From the NCBI RefSeq assembly GCF_036226405.1, contig NZ_CP108464.1:5146001-5210000 (forward strand): a stretch of DNA of 64,000 nt, given 5' to 3'. The position numbers were made by a program, and so were the translations under genes. The stretch comes from Streptomyces sp. NBC_01260. Its GTDB lineage: Bacteria > Actinomycetota > Actinomycetes > Streptomycetales > Streptomycetaceae. Within the stretch, counting starts at the first letter, position 1. Each line of letters starts with the position of its first letter. Below are positions 8,819 through 17,860 of the stretch, piece after piece. A model generated the notes under the pieces. That model did not search any database. It was not told where the DNA came from and was given only the letters and a program-made list of their open reading frames with translations.

Positions 8819-9976
8819 GTGGCGGGTTCGACCGATTTCGACCTGTACCGTCCGGCCGAGGAGCACGAGATGCTCCGTGAGACGGTGCGTGCGCTCGCCG
8901 AGGCGAAGATCGCCCCGTTCGCAGCCGCGGTCGATGAGGAGGCCCGCTTTCCGCAGGAGGCGCTGGACGCCCTGACCGCCGCGGACCTGCACGCCGTCCA
9001 CGTACCGGAGGAGTACGGCGGCGCCGGTGCCGACGCGCTCGCCACGGTCATCGTGATCGAGGAGGTGGCCCGCGCCTGTGTCTCCTCCTCCCTCATCCCC
9101 GCCGTGAACAAGCTCGGCTCGCTCCCGGTGATCCTGTCCGGCTCCGAGGACCTGAAGAAGAAGTACCTGGGCCCGCTCGCCAAGGGCGACGGCATGTTCT
9201 CGTACTGCCTCTCCGAGCCCGACGCGGGTTCCGACGCCGCCGGCATGAAGACCAAGGCCGTCCGTGACGGCGACTTCTGGGTCCTCAACGGCGTGAAGCG
9301 CTGGATCACCAACGCGGGCGTCTCCGAGTACTACACCGTCATGGCCGTCACCGACCCGACCAAGCGGTCCAAGGGCATCTCGGCCTTCGTCGTCGAGAAG
9401 TCGGACGAGGGCGTCTCCTTCGGTGCCCCGGAGAAGAAGCTCGGCATCAAGGGCTCCCCGACCCGCGAGGTCTACTTCGACAACGTCCGCATCCCCGCCG
9501 ACCGCATGATCGGCGAGGAGGGCACCGGCTTCGCCACCGCGATGAAGACCCTGGACCACACCCGCATCACGATCGCCGCCCAGGCCCTCGGTGTCGCCCA
9601 GGGCGCGCTCGACTACGCCAAGGGCTACGTCCAGGAGCGCAAGCAGTTCGGCAAGCCGATCGGCGACTTCCAGGGCGTCCAGTTCATGCTCGCCGACATG
9701 GCCATGAAGCTGGAGGCGGCCCGCCAGCTCACCTACTCGGCCGCCGCCAAGTCCGAGCGCCTCGACAGCGACCTCACCTTCTTCGGCGCCGCGGCCAAGT
9801 GCTTCGCCTCCGACGTCGCGATGGAGGTCACCACGGACGCGGTCCAGCTGCTGGGCGGCTACGGCTACACGCGGGACTACCCGGTGGAGCGGATGATGCG
9901 GGACGCGAAGATCACGCAGATTTATGAGGGCACGAATCAGGTTCAGCGGATCGTCATGGCCCGTAACCTGCCGTAG
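8819..9976 (+). CDS. acyl-CoA dehydrogenase, FadE25-like
   Basis: A 385-aa flavoprotein that dehydrogenates acyl-CoA in fatty-acid or branched-chain oxidation. Seen in order are the N-terminal helical domain, the FAD-binding segment (YCLSEPDAGSDAAGMKT and WITNAG), and the C-terminal domain with RKQFGKPIGDFQGVQ and the conserved QLLGGYGYTRDYPVERMMRDA. The catalytic Glu is in QIYEGTNQVQR near the end. The GTG at 8819 is preferred over the one at 8810 because GGGGAG at 8805-8810 gives it an eight-base spacing. In mycobacteria fadE25 also neighbours purE/purK, which supports orthology. A TAAAAT hexamer at 8771 may be its -10. Confidence 0.93.
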   Translation: MAGSTDFDLYRPAEEHEMLRETVRALAEAKIAPFAAAVDEEARFPQEALDALTAADLHAVHVPEEYGGAGADALATVIVIEEVARACVSSSLIPAVNKLGSLPVILSGSEDLKKKYLGPLAKGDGMFSYCLSEPDAGSDAAGMKTKAVRDGDFWVLNGVKRWITNAGVSEYYTVMAVTDPTKRSKGISAFVVEKSDEGVSFGAPEKKLGIKGSPTREVYFDNVRIPADRMIGEEGTGFATAMKTLDHTRITIAAQALGVAQGALDYAKGYVQERKQFGKPIGDFQGVQFMLADMAMKLEAARQLTYSAAAKSERLDSDLTFFGAAAKCFASDVAMEVTTDAVQLLGGYGYTRDYPVERMMRDAKITQIYEGTNQVQRIVMARNLP

Positions 9977-10011
9977 TCCCTCGGCCACGAGTCCCGCCCG
10001 TGCGAGACCCG

Positions 10012-10045
10012 CGCCCCGCGCCCTGTTCACGCCGGGTGCGGGGCG
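10012..10045. terminator. hairpin terminator after acyl-CoA dehydrogenase
   Basis: A 12-bp stem (CGCCCCGCGCCC pairing with GGGTGCGGGGCG, one G-T pair) with a ten-base loop lies 36 bases after the dehydrogenase stop. There is no U-tract. Confidence 0.6.
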
Positions 10046-10116
10046 ATGCGCTGTCCGGGGCCCAAGCCGCGAGTGCTGCTGCCTCGGAGCGCGAGGGCCC
10101 GGGGCTGCTCGTGCGT

Positions 10117-10587
10117 CTACTTCTCGGCGAAGACTTCCTCGGCGGATGAGGTGGTGACGGCGCGGCGGATCCACTGGTGCAGGAGTTGGGGGTCGCTGCA
10201 GTCGGTGATCTTCTCGCGGGTCTCGTGGGTGATGGCGATGCCGCGTGCTTCGAGGACGACCAGGAGGCTCCGCGGCTCGGCCTTCGACCCGGCTTTCGAC
10301 CCGGCTTTCGACCCGGCCTTCGTCCCGGATTTCCTCCGACATGAAGGACTTGCAGAAAGAGGTATCCACGGCCACCAGGTTCCTCCACTGTTGGGCGGCC
10401 GGGCGGTTGCCCAGGCCCTGTGCGGTGAGCTCGACGATGGGGTCGGCGATGTCTTCCGGTGCCTCGCGCAGCGCGGCGGACCGCGTTTTTGAGTACGGCT
10501 CCGACGTCCGGATTGTTGGCGGGTGACGTGATCACGTTGGCGTCGGGCGCGGGTCCGGTGCGTCGGGAGGGACCATGAAGTTCTACC
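10117..10587 (-). pseudogene. remnant of an Rpn-like (PD-(D/E)XK) family gene
   Basis: Reading the minus strand in three successive frames gives one continuous similarity to the C-terminal half of a Streptomyces protein family of about 290 residues related to Rpn recombination-promoting nucleases. The 5' part (frame entering from 10587) includes ITSPANNPDVGAVLKNAV. The middle includes LREAPEDIADPIVELTAQGL and a charged repeat EGRVESRVESRVEGRA. The last part is LLVVLEARGIAITHETREK and ends at a stop at 10117. Frameshifts lie at about 10470-10480 and 10265-10275. The frame is still open where it meets the TA at the first IS copy, so the 5' half was lost at the island boundary. Family assignment is from memory of the pattern. 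Confidence 0.65.
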
Positions 10588-10589
10588 TA

Positions 10590-12005
10590 GTGTGATGCGC
10601 CAGAAATCCTGATGGTTAGTCAGTACCCTGTTGTCATGTCACATCCCGGCCCTTCTGCTGTGAAGATCACGTTGTCAGGGGAAGAGCGTGCCGAGTTGGT
10701 GCGCCGGACGGAATGGCCAGACCGGCGCTCGGCCGAGAAGGCTCGGATCCTCCTGGCGTGCGCTGAGGGCATGTCGAACGCGGGTGTCGCACGCGTCGTC
10801 GGTGTCCAGGCCAAGACGGTTGGCAAGTGGCGTCGGGCTTTCGCCGCAGAGCGGATGGCCGGGCTTGAGGACGCCGGCTGGATCGGCCGACCCAAGGCCG
10901 ACCTGGTCCTGAACGAGGCTGAGCGGACGCAGCTGACGCAGTGGGCGCGGCGGGCGAAGACCGCTCAGTTCCTCGCGTTGCGAGCCAAGATCGTGCTGCG
11001 CTGCGCGGAGGGCGGGACGAACCAGCAGGCCGCGGCCGACCTCGGCGTCGACAGATCGACCGTGGACCGCTGGCGGGCCCGGTTCATCGCCAAACGCCTC
11101 GACGGTCTGCACGACGAGCCCCGCTCGGGTCGGCCACCCTCGATCCTTCTCGACCAGGTCGAAGAGGTCATCGTGGCCACCCTGGAGTCGACCGCGGGCA
11201 GAGACACCCACTGGTCACGGGCCTCGATGGCTCAGCGCACCGGCCTGTCGAAGTCGACCATCGGCCGGATCTGGAAGAAGTTCGACCTCAAGCCGCACCT
11301 GCAGGACTCCTTCAAACTGTCCACCGACCCGCAGTTCGTCGCCAAGGTCGTCGATGTCGTCGGTTTGTACCATCACCCGCCCGAGAAGGCGGTCGTGCTC
11401 TGCGTGGACGAGAAATCCCAGATCCAGGCCCTGGACCGCTCACAGCCGGTCCTGCCGATGATGCCGGGCATGCCCGAACGCCGGACCCACGACTACTACC
11501 GGCACGGCATCACCAGCCTGTTCGCCGCCTTCAACATCACTGACGGCACCGTCATATCTCAGCTTCACCGCCGCCACCGCGCGATTGAGTTCAAGAAGTT
11601 CCTGATCCGGATCGACAAAGCGGTGCCCGTCGGGCTCGACGTCCATCTCGTCTGTGACAACTACGCCACCCACAACACCGCCGAGATCAAAACCTGGCTG
11701 GGCAAACACCCCCGCTTCCACATCCACTTCACTCCGACCGGCTCCTCCTGGATGAACCAGGTCGAGCGGTGGTTCGGCCTACTGACCGACAAGCTCATTC
11801 GCCGCGGCGTCCACAGGTCCGTGAAGGCCCTGGAGGACGACATCACCGCATGGATCGACACCTGGAACGAGAACCCAAGGCCCTTCACCTGGACCAAGAC
11901 CGCCGACGAGATCCTCAACTCCCTCGCCGATTACCTCGCCAAGGTCGGAACCGATAGCCAGCAGACAGGGCAGAACTAACCATCAGGATTTCTGGCGCAT
12001 CACAC
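10590..12005 (+). mobile_element. IS630-family insertion sequence, copy 1 (1416 bp)
   Basis: A complete element bounded by perfect 31-bp terminal inverted repeats beginning GTGTGATGCGCCAGAAATCC. It is flanked by TA at 10588-10589 and 12006-12007, the 2-bp duplication expected of IS630. One intact transposase gene fills it. It abuts copy 2 with only the shared TA between them. Copies 2 and 3 are the same length, encode identical proteins and look identical in DNA, implying recent transposition. Confidence 0.95.
10636..11979 (+). CDS. IS630-family transposase, copy 1
   Basis: A 447-aa DDE transposase. Two helix-turn-helix segments lie at about residues 48-69 ([18 protein letters not shown]) and 129-150 ([18 protein letters not shown]) and should bind the terminal repeats. 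The catalytic triad is visible: Asp258 in LCVDEKSQ, Asp341 in [10 protein letters not shown] and Glu377 in [10 protein letters not shown], a DD35E spacing typical of the IS630/Tc1 group. The ATG at 10636 begins MSHPGPS; an earlier ATG at 10612 lies inside the terminal repeat and is less likely. No frameshift is seen, so the element should be active and could drive the related elements in trans if ends are recognised. Confidence 0.93.
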   Translation: MSHPGPSAVKITLSGEERAELVRRTEWPDRRSAEKARILLACAEGMSNAGVARVVGVQAKTVGKWRRAFAAERMAGLEDAGWIGRPKADLVLNEAERTQLTQWARRAKTAQFLALRAKIVLRCAEGGTNQQAAADLGVDRSTVDRWRARFIAKRLDGLHDEPRSGRPPSILLDQVEEVIVATLESTAGRDTHWSRASMAQRTGLSKSTIGRIWKKFDLKPHLQDSFKLSTDPQFVAKVVDVVGLYHHPPEKAVVLCVDEKSQIQALDRSQPVLPMMPGMPERRTHDYYRHGITSLFAAFNITDGTVISQLHRRHRAIEFKKFLIRIDKAVPVGLDVHLVCDNYATHNTAEIKTWLGKHPRFHIHFTPTGSSWMNQVERWFGLLTDKLIRRGVHRSVKALEDDITAWIDTWNENPRPFTWTKTADEILNSLADYLAKVGTDSQQTGQN

Positions 12006-12007
12006 TA

Positions 12008-13423
12008 GTGTGATGCGCCAGAAATCCTGATGGTTAGTCAGTACCCTGTTGTCATGTCACATCCCGGCCCTTCTGCTGTGAAGATCACGTTGTCAGGGGA
12101 AGAGCGTGCCGAGTTGGTGCGCCGGACGGAATGGCCAGACCGGCGCTCGGCCGAGAAGGCTCGGATCCTCCTGGCGTGCGCTGAGGGCATGTCGAACGCG
12201 GGTGTCGCACGCGTCGTCGGTGTCCAGGCCAAGACGGTTGGCAAGTGGCGTCGGGCTTTCGCCGCAGAGCGGATGGCCGGGCTTGAGGACGCCGGCTGGA
12301 TCGGCCGACCCAAGGCCGACCTGGTCCTGAACGAGGCTGAGCGGACGCAGCTGACGCAGTGGGCGCGGCGGGCGAAGACCGCTCAGTTCCTCGCGTTGCG
12401 AGCCAAGATCGTGCTGCGCTGCGCGGAGGGCGGGACGAACCAGCAGGCCGCGGCCGACCTCGGCGTCGACAGATCGACCGTGGACCGCTGGCGGGCCCGG
12501 TTCATCGCCAAACGCCTCGACGGTCTGCACGACGAGCCCCGCTCGGGTCGGCCACCCTCGATCCTTCTCGACCAGGTCGAAGAGGTCATCGTGGCCACCC
12601 TGGAGTCGACCGCGGGCAGAGACACCCACTGGTCACGGGCCTCGATGGCTCAGCGCACCGGCCTGTCGAAGTCGACCATCGGCCGGATCTGGAAGAAGTT
12701 CGACCTCAAGCCGCACCTGCAGGACTCCTTCAAACTGTCCACCGACCCGCAGTTCGTCGCCAAGGTCGTCGATGTCGTCGGTTTGTACCATCACCCGCCC
12801 GAGAAGGCGGTCGTGCTCTGCGTGGACGAGAAATCCCAGATCCAGGCCCTGGACCGCTCACAGCCGGTCCTGCCGATGATGCCGGGCATGCCCGAACGCC
12901 GGACCCACGACTACTACCGGCACGGCATCACCAGCCTGTTCGCCGCCTTCAACATCACTGACGGCACCGTCATATCTCAGCTTCACCGCCGCCACCGCGC
13001 GATTGAGTTCAAGAAGTTCCTGATCCGGATCGACAAAGCGGTGCCCGTCGGGCTCGACGTCCATCTCGTCTGTGACAACTACGCCACCCACAACACCGCC
13101 GAGATCAAAACCTGGCTGGGCAAACACCCCCGCTTCCACATCCACTTCACTCCGACCGGCTCCTCCTGGATGAACCAGGTCGAGCGGTGGTTCGGCCTAC
13201 TGACCGACAAGCTCATTCGCCGCGGCGTCCACAGGTCCGTGAAGGCCCTGGAGGACGACATCACCGCATGGATCGACACCTGGAACGAGAACCCAAGGCC
13301 CTTCACCTGGACCAAGACCGCCGACGAGATCCTCAACTCCCTCGCCGATTACCTCGCCAAGGTCGGAACCGATAGCCAGCAGACAGGGCAGAACTAACCA
13401 TCAGGATTTCTGGCGCATCACAC
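12008..13423 (+). mobile_element. IS630-family insertion sequence, copy 2 (1416 bp)
   Basis: A second copy in the same orientation as copy 1, separated from it only by the shared TA at 12006-12007 and from the next element by TA at 13424-13425. The two copies form a direct tandem of period 1418 bp, which could recombine to add or lose a unit. Confidence 0.95.
12054..13397 (+). CDS. IS630-family transposase, copy 2
   Basis: Encodes a 447-aa transposase identical to that at 10636, with the same two helix-turn-helix segments and the intact DD35E triad. The ATG choice follows copy 1. The identity of all three copies means short-read assembly could miscount them. Confidence 0.93.
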   Translation: MSHPGPSAVKITLSGEERAELVRRTEWPDRRSAEKARILLACAEGMSNAGVARVVGVQAKTVGKWRRAFAAERMAGLEDAGWIGRPKADLVLNEAERTQLTQWARRAKTAQFLALRAKIVLRCAEGGTNQQAAADLGVDRSTVDRWRARFIAKRLDGLHDEPRSGRPPSILLDQVEEVIVATLESTAGRDTHWSRASMAQRTGLSKSTIGRIWKKFDLKPHLQDSFKLSTDPQFVAKVVDVVGLYHHPPEKAVVLCVDEKSQIQALDRSQPVLPMMPGMPERRTHDYYRHGITSLFAAFNITDGTVISQLHRRHRAIEFKKFLIRIDKAVPVGLDVHLVCDNYATHNTAEIKTWLGKHPRFHIHFTPTGSSWMNQVERWFGLLTDKLIRRGVHRSVKALEDDITAWIDTWNENPRPFTWTKTADEILNSLADYLAKVGTDSQQTGQN

Positions 13424-13564
13424 TAGTGCCGCATCAGGCAACGTTCGCCCTGTCGTGACGTGTTGCCCGGTTGCCGTGTTTGGACGGCATTGACCTGGTG
13501 ACCGGACCATGCCGAATTGCACCGTTGTGAGGCGTGTCGCCCTGGTGGCGCAAGGACGGAGTGG

Positions 13565-14083
13565 TCAGTTCGCATTGCCGAGGACATCGCCAGCTGCCGC
13601 GCGGAAGCCCTTCACGGCCTGGTAGAGGGCGTGCTCTCGCTCGGCGGCGAGAGCGGTGTCCACCACCTTCTGGGAGGAGTCTCCTGAATGGGCGTTCTTC
13701 ACCATGCGCCGCATCACGTTGGAGAGGTCGCCGGATGCGTGAGCCACACGGTCGGCCGCTTCCACTATCGAAGGCGGACCTTCAAGACTGACAACTTCAA
13801 CGGCACGGTGGACGTCCCGCGCCAGCTCGACGAAACGGTGGACCTTCTCGTCCACATCCAGCAGGTCAGGAGTCCCTGGCTGGAGTGCGCCCAACACCGC
13901 GTCCATGGCGATGTCTCGATCGTGAAGAGCACCGAGGTAGTTCGCGTAGGCGTCCCTGCGATGCTGCCTACGCGACTGGCGAAACTGCGAGCGTGCGGTA
14001 GCACGCCCGTTCACCATCGCCGCGCCGATGGTGGCGAAAGAACCTACGGCGGCGCCGAGTAGCGCGGCGATCCCAGCATCCAT
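13565..14083 (-). CDS. hypothetical membrane-anchored protein, passenger of an IS element
   Basis: A 172-aa protein with one N-terminal hydrophobic segment at about residues 3-24 (IAALLGAAVGSFATIGAAMV), followed by a basic stretch rich in Arg and a long mostly helical soluble region. The segment RRDAYANYLGALHDRDIAMDA recalls a common Streptomyces family of unknown function whose members have this one-helix-plus-helical-domain layout. The ATG at 14083 is at the window of the hydrophobic segment; the Shine-Dalgarno is weak. The gene lies between the left terminal repeat and the transposase of the 1885-bp element and is antisense to the transposase, so it would move with it. It keeps a full open frame while the transposase is frameshifted. 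Function unknown. Confidence 0.75.
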   Translation of the reverse strand: MDAGIAALLGAAVGSFATIGAAMVNGRATARSQFRQSRRQHRRDAYANYLGALHDRDIAMDAVLGALQPGTPDLLDVDEKVHRFVELARDVHRAVEVVSLEGPPSIVEAADRVAHASGDLSNVMRRMVKNAHSGDSSQKVVDTALAAEREHALYQAVKGFRAAAGDVLGNAN

Positions 14084-14169
14084 GATTCCATTTTGCCTCT
14101 TCTTCTGAACCGTCAGCAGCCAGGTCTGCGGCCCGGCATGGTCTGGAAGCGGGCAGTCAGAATAATCAC

Positions 14170-15302
14170 GTGGCTGAACGCGTGCAGGTCCGTGAGATCG
14201 ATGACGACGAGGGCAGGCGGCTGCTGCGGATCGTCCGCCGGAGCGCCGCGTCGGTAGTGACCTGGCGGCGGGCCCAGATGGTGCTGTTGTCCGCCCAGCG
14301 CATGCCTGTCGCGAAGATCGCCGAGGTGACGTTCACCAGCGCGGACCGGGTCCGCGATGTGATCCACAACTTCAACACGGGCGGCTTCGACTCGCTCTAC
14401 CCAAAATACAAGGGCGGACGGACGAGGACGTTCTCGCTGCCCGAGCGTCGGGAGATCAAGAAGATTGCCAAGTCCAAGCCGGCTGAGCACGGCCTGCCGT
14501 TCTCGACCTGGAGCCTGGCCAAGCTGGCCGACTTCCTGGCCGCCGAGGGGGTGGTCGACGAGATCAGCCACGAGGGGCTGCGCATCATGCTCTGCGAGGA
14601 AGGCGTCTCCTTTCAACGCGTGAAGACCTGGAAGACCTCACGCGACCCTGACTACGCGGCCAAGAAGGCCTGTGTCGAGCACCTCTACTCGATCGCCGAC
14701 GGCGAGGTCATACCCGACGACGACGAGCCCGAAGTCGTCTTCTGTCTGGACGAGTTCGGGCCGCTCAATCTCCAGCCTCATCCCGGCCGGCAGTGGGCCG
14801 AACGCGGCGGCCAGCACAAGGACCCCAAACGTGAGCCCCGGCCCCGCCGGCGGGCGACCTACACCCGCCCGCACGGGGTGAGGCACCTGTTCGCCGCCTA
14901 CGACCTCGCCAAGGACCAGCTCTACGGTCACATCAAGAAGACCAAGAACCGCTCCAAGTTCCTGGAGTTCTGCCGCTACCTGCGCTCGCTTCACCCGACG
15001 GACGTGCGCATCGCGATCGTCTGCGACAACTACTCACCGCACCTGACGACGAAACGGTGCCAGCGGGTCGGGGCCTGGGCCTCGGCGAACAATGTCGAGA
15101 TCTCCTACACCCGACCAACAGCTCCTGGCTCAACCGGATCGAGGCCCAGTTCACCGCCCTGCGGTACTTCGCCCTCGACGGCACCGACCATTCCAGCCAC
15201 AAGGCCCAGGGCAGCATGATCCGCCGTTACATAATCTGGCGGAACAAGCACGCCACCCATGAACGCCTACGCGAAGTCGTCAGCAGGGCGAACGTTGCCT
15301 GA
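14170..15302 (+). pseudogene. frameshifted IS630-family transposase
   Basis: From the GTG at 14170 the frame encodes 314 residues of an IS630-type transposase, with an N-terminal helix-turn-helix region (MPVAKIAEVTFTSADRVRDV) and catalytic Asp194 (FCLDEFGP) and Asp286 (IVCDNYSPH). After ISYT the similarity moves to the -1 frame (PTNSSWLNRIEAQF, then FALDGTDHSSHKAQ) and ends at 15302. The break is at a run of three C at 15110-15112, where one C appears to be missing. The catalytic Glu lies after the break, so the product made without frameshifting lacks it. No classical slippery heptamer is seen, so this looks like a mutation rather than programmed frameshifting. Confidence 0.85.
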
Positions 15303-15312
15303 TGCGGCACTA

Positions 15313-16728
15313 GTGTGATGCGCCAGAAATCCTGATGGTTAGTTCTGCCCTGTCTGCTGGCTATCGGTTCCGACCTTGGCGAGGTAATCGGCGAGGGAGT
15401 TGAGGATCTCGTCGGCGGTCTTGGTCCAGGTGAAGGGCCTTGGGTTCTCGTTCCAGGTGTCGATCCATGCGGTGATGTCGTCCTCCAGGGCCTTCACGGA
15501 CCTGTGGACGCCGCGGCGAATGAGCTTGTCGGTCAGTAGGCCGAACCACCGCTCGACCTGGTTCATCCAGGAGGAGCCGGTCGGAGTGAAGTGGATGTGG
15601 AAGCGGGGGTGTTTGCCCAGCCAGGTTTTGATCTCGGCGGTGTTGTGGGTGGCGTAGTTGTCACAGACGAGATGGACGTCGAGCCCGACGGGCACCGCTT
15701 TGTCGATCCGGATCAGGAACTTCTTGAACTCAATCGCGCGGTGGCGGCGGTGAAGCTGAGATATGACGGTGCCGTCAGTGATGTTGAAGGCGGCGAACAG
15801 GCTGGTGATGCCGTGCCGGTAGTAGTCGTGGGTCCGGCGTTCGGGCATGCCCGGCATCATCGGCAGGACCGGCTGTGAGCGGTCCAGGGCCTGGATCTGG
15901 GATTTCTCGTCCACGCAGAGCACGACCGCCTTCTCGGGCGGGTGATGGTACAAACCGACGACATCGACGACCTTGGCGACGAACTGCGGGTCGGTGGACA
16001 GTTTGAAGGAGTCCTGCAGGTGCGGCTTGAGGTCGAACTTCTTCCAGATCCGGCCGATGGTCGACTTCGACAGGCCGGTGCGCTGAGCCATCGAGGCCCG
16101 TGACCAGTGGGTGTCTCTGCCCGCGGTCGACTCCAGGGTGGCCACGATGACCTCTTCGACCTGGTCGAGAAGGATCGAGGGTGGCCGACCCGAGCGGGGC
16201 TCGTCGTGCAGACCGTCGAGGCGTTTGGCGATGAACCGGGCCCGCCAGCGGTCCACGGTCGATCTGTCGACGCCGAGGTCGGCCGCGGCCTGCTGGTTCG
16301 TCCCGCCCTCCGCGCAGCGCAGCACGATCTTGGCTCGCAACGCGAGGAACTGAGCGGTCTTCGCCCGCCGCGCCCACTGCGTCAGCTGCGTCCGCTCAGC
16401 CTCGTTCAGGACCAGGTCGGCCTTGGGTCGGCCGATCCAGCCGGCGTCCTCAAGCCCGGCCATCCGCTCTGCGGCGAAAGCCCGACGCCACTTGCCAACC
16501 GTCTTGGCCTGGACACCGACGACGCGTGCGACACCCGCGTTCGACATGCCCTCAGCGCACGCCAGGAGGATCCGAGCCTTCTCGGCCGAGCGCCGGTCTG
16601 GCCATTCCGTCCGGCGCACCAACTCGGCACGCTCTTCCCCTGACAACGTGATCTTCACAGCAGAAGGGCCGGGATGTGACATGACAACAGGGTACTGACT
16701 AACCATCAGGATTTCTGGCGCATCACAC
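15313..16728 (-). mobile_element. IS630-family insertion sequence, copy 3 (1416 bp, inverted)
   Basis: The third copy of the 1416-bp element, in the opposite orientation to copies 1 and 2, with the same 31-bp terminal repeats. TA at 15311-15312 joins it to the right end of the 1885-bp element and TA at 16729-16730 joins it to an orphan IS end. It therefore sits exactly at an existing IS border. Confidence 0.95.
15339..16682 (-). CDS. IS630-family transposase, copy 3
   Basis: Same 447-aa protein as at 10636 and 12054, on the minus strand, with the intact DD35E triad. Inverted copies flanking the 1885-bp element could in principle mobilise or invert the segment between them, since copy 2 and copy 3 bracket it as a composite structure. 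Confidence 0.93.
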   Translation of the reverse strand: MSHPGPSAVKITLSGEERAELVRRTEWPDRRSAEKARILLACAEGMSNAGVARVVGVQAKTVGKWRRAFAAERMAGLEDAGWIGRPKADLVLNEAERTQLTQWARRAKTAQFLALRAKIVLRCAEGGTNQQAAADLGVDRSTVDRWRARFIAKRLDGLHDEPRSGRPPSILLDQVEEVIVATLESTAGRDTHWSRASMAQRTGLSKSTIGRIWKKFDLKPHLQDSFKLSTDPQFVAKVVDVVGLYHHPPEKAVVLCVDEKSQIQALDRSQPVLPMMPGMPERRTHDYYRHGITSLFAAFNITDGTVISQLHRRHRAIEFKKFLIRIDKAVPVGLDVHLVCDNYATHNTAEIKTWLGKHPRFHIHFTPTGSSWMNQVERWFGLLTDKLIRRGVHRSVKALEDDITAWIDTWNENPRPFTWTKTADEILNSLADYLAKVGTDSQQTGQN

Positions 16729-16730
16729 TA

Positions 16731-16757
16731 GTGCTGTGACCGGCAACGTTCACCGGT
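16731..16757 (+). repeat. orphan IS630-type terminal repeat
   Basis: Directly after the TA at 16729-16730 comes GTGCTGTGACCGGCAACGTT. Over the first 24 bases, 18 match the 27-bp terminal repeat of the 1885-bp element, including GGCAACGTTC. No matching inverted partner is found downstream in the window, so this is one end of a further, decayed or truncated element. The methyltransferase gene at 16806 begins its 3' end 49 bases inside this border. Confidence 0.6.
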
Positions 16758-16805
16758 TTGCCATGGATGAACGGAAAGTTAGGCAGGGCGGAGCCGATGT
16801 CTGGG

Positions 16806-17588
16806 CTACTGCGCTGAGGGAGCGCGCTGTGCGGTGAGCACGGGCTGGTAGTACCCGCTGGAGGCCGGACTGTGCCAGGCGATTTTGGTGAAGCCGGCTT
16901 CAGTCACGAACCCTGTCAGCTGCGGCGGCGTCAGCGCCCAGTGGGTGGTCCGGCGGACTCGGACCTGCCAGGTGTTCTTTGCGGGGATGAGCTGGAAGTG
17001 CTCCAGGTCGTAGCGTTCGCCGTCTTCGTGCCAGTGCCACAGCTGGAAGGTGATCGCTTGGCCGTCGTGTGTTTGCGAGACCTGGGGAGGTGTCGACGTG
17101 GGTCTGGTCTGACGCGTCTCGGCATAGGCCCGGACAGTGATCACCAACAGTCCGTCGTCTCGGAGTACCCGTCTCATGCCGAGGAGTGCCGTCCGGAGAT
17201 CTTGCCCGGAGAGTAGGTGCGTGAGCGAGTTGTCCGCGCAGAGGACGACGTCGAATGACGTCTCTCTGAACGGCAGTTGGCGCATGTCAGCCGCAGCGGC
17301 CGGAAGCCGGCTTCCCCGGGCCGCCGCCTCGGCGGCGGCGCGCGCGGCGGCGACCGGGCTCAGGTCGCTGCCGATGACCTGGTGCCCGGCCAGGGCCAGG
17401 CCGATGGCCTGGGTGCCGATCCCGCACGAGCAGTCCAGGACGGTGTGTGGTCCCGCGCCGAGAGATTGGCGGAGGAGCCCGCCCAATACCTCGGCCTGGT
17501 AGGCCATGCTCGCGTCCCAGTCCCGGAACATCAGGTGGTAGTCGTGGGCCAAATCGTCGTAGAAATCCCGCACGGAGGGCTCGGACAT
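16806..17588 (-). CDS. class I SAM-dependent methyltransferase
   Basis: A 260-aa methyltransferase. Motif I is VLDCSCGIGTQAIGLA, followed by the acidic motif II in VIGSDLSP and a motif near FDVVLCADNSLTHL; the post-core region contains DDGLLVITVRAY. The N terminus (VRDFYDDLAHDYHLMF) and overall layout resemble small-molecule N- or O-methyltransferases of the glycine/sarcosine N-methyltransferase type, but substrate is not predictable. The ATG at 17588 is preferred to the GTG at 17597; neither has a strong Shine-Dalgarno. It lies between an orphan IS terminal repeat and a transposase 3' fragment on the same strand, so it may have been carried in by an IS630-type element. Confidence 0.82.
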   Translation of the reverse strand: MSEPSVRDFYDDLAHDYHLMFRDWDASMAYQAEVLGGLLRQSLGAGPHTVLDCSCGIGTQAIGLALAGHQVIGSDLSPVAAARAAAEAAARGSRLPAAAADMRQLPFRETSFDVVLCADNSLTHLLSGQDLRTALLGMRRVLRDDGLLVITVRAYAETRQTRPTSTPPQVSQTHDGQAITFQLWHWHEDGERYDLEHFQLIPAKNTWQVRVRRTTHWALTPPQLTGFVTEAGFTKIAWHSPASSGYYQPVLTAQRAPSAQ

Positions 17589-17630
17589 GTATCCCACCGT
17601 AGTACGTGGCCGCCTGGGAGTGCGGGCAGT

Positions 17631-17860
17631 TCAGGCAGCGGCTGCCTGACGTCGGCCGCCCCAGCGGATGCCCTTCTCGCTGCGGATACGGGCGCGTTCG
17701 CGGCGTTGGGCGGCCAGCACGTCGGGGTGGCGGGCGTTCGCGTTGCGCCAGCGGAGGTAGGCGTGAATGGCTCGGGTCTGAGCGGTGTGGTTGGGATGGT
17801 TGGAGTTAGCGATGGTGAACTGCCGTGCCATGGCGAACTGGCAGCGGTCTCTGAGCGATG
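17631..17860 (-). pseudogene. 3' fragment of an IS630-family transposase
   Basis: About 70 codons on the minus strand ending at 17631 read QFTIANSNHPNHTAQ, then IHAYLRWRNANARHPDVL and a basic tail RRERARIRSEKGIRWGG. This aligns by eye with the end of the transposase at 14170 (ALDGTDHSSHKAQ, MIRRYIIWRNKHA), so it is the C terminus of a related enzyme. Similarity fades by about 17860 and no catalytic residues remain. The fragment stops 43 bases from the methyltransferase start. Confidence 0.6.

Larger units (their letters stand above)
13426..15310 (+). mobile_element. IS630-family element carrying an extra gene (1885 bp)
   Basis: Perfect 27-bp terminal inverted repeats beginning GTGCCGCATCAGGCAACGTT bound this unit at 13426-13452 and 15284-15310, with TA on both outer sides. 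The repeats differ from those of the 1416-bp element. Inside are a 172-aa non-transposase gene on the minus strand (13565-14083) and a transposase gene on the plus strand (14170-15302) whose stop codon lies in the right repeat. The transposase has one frameshift. No second copy of the 27-bp repeat is seen between the two genes, so the extra gene lies inside a single element. Confidence 0.85.

Noticed and set aside
13426..16728. Copies 2 and 3 as a composite transposon carrying the 1885-bp element
   Set aside because: There is no sign that the whole block moved as one; each unit has its own TA flanks, so separate insertions are simpler.
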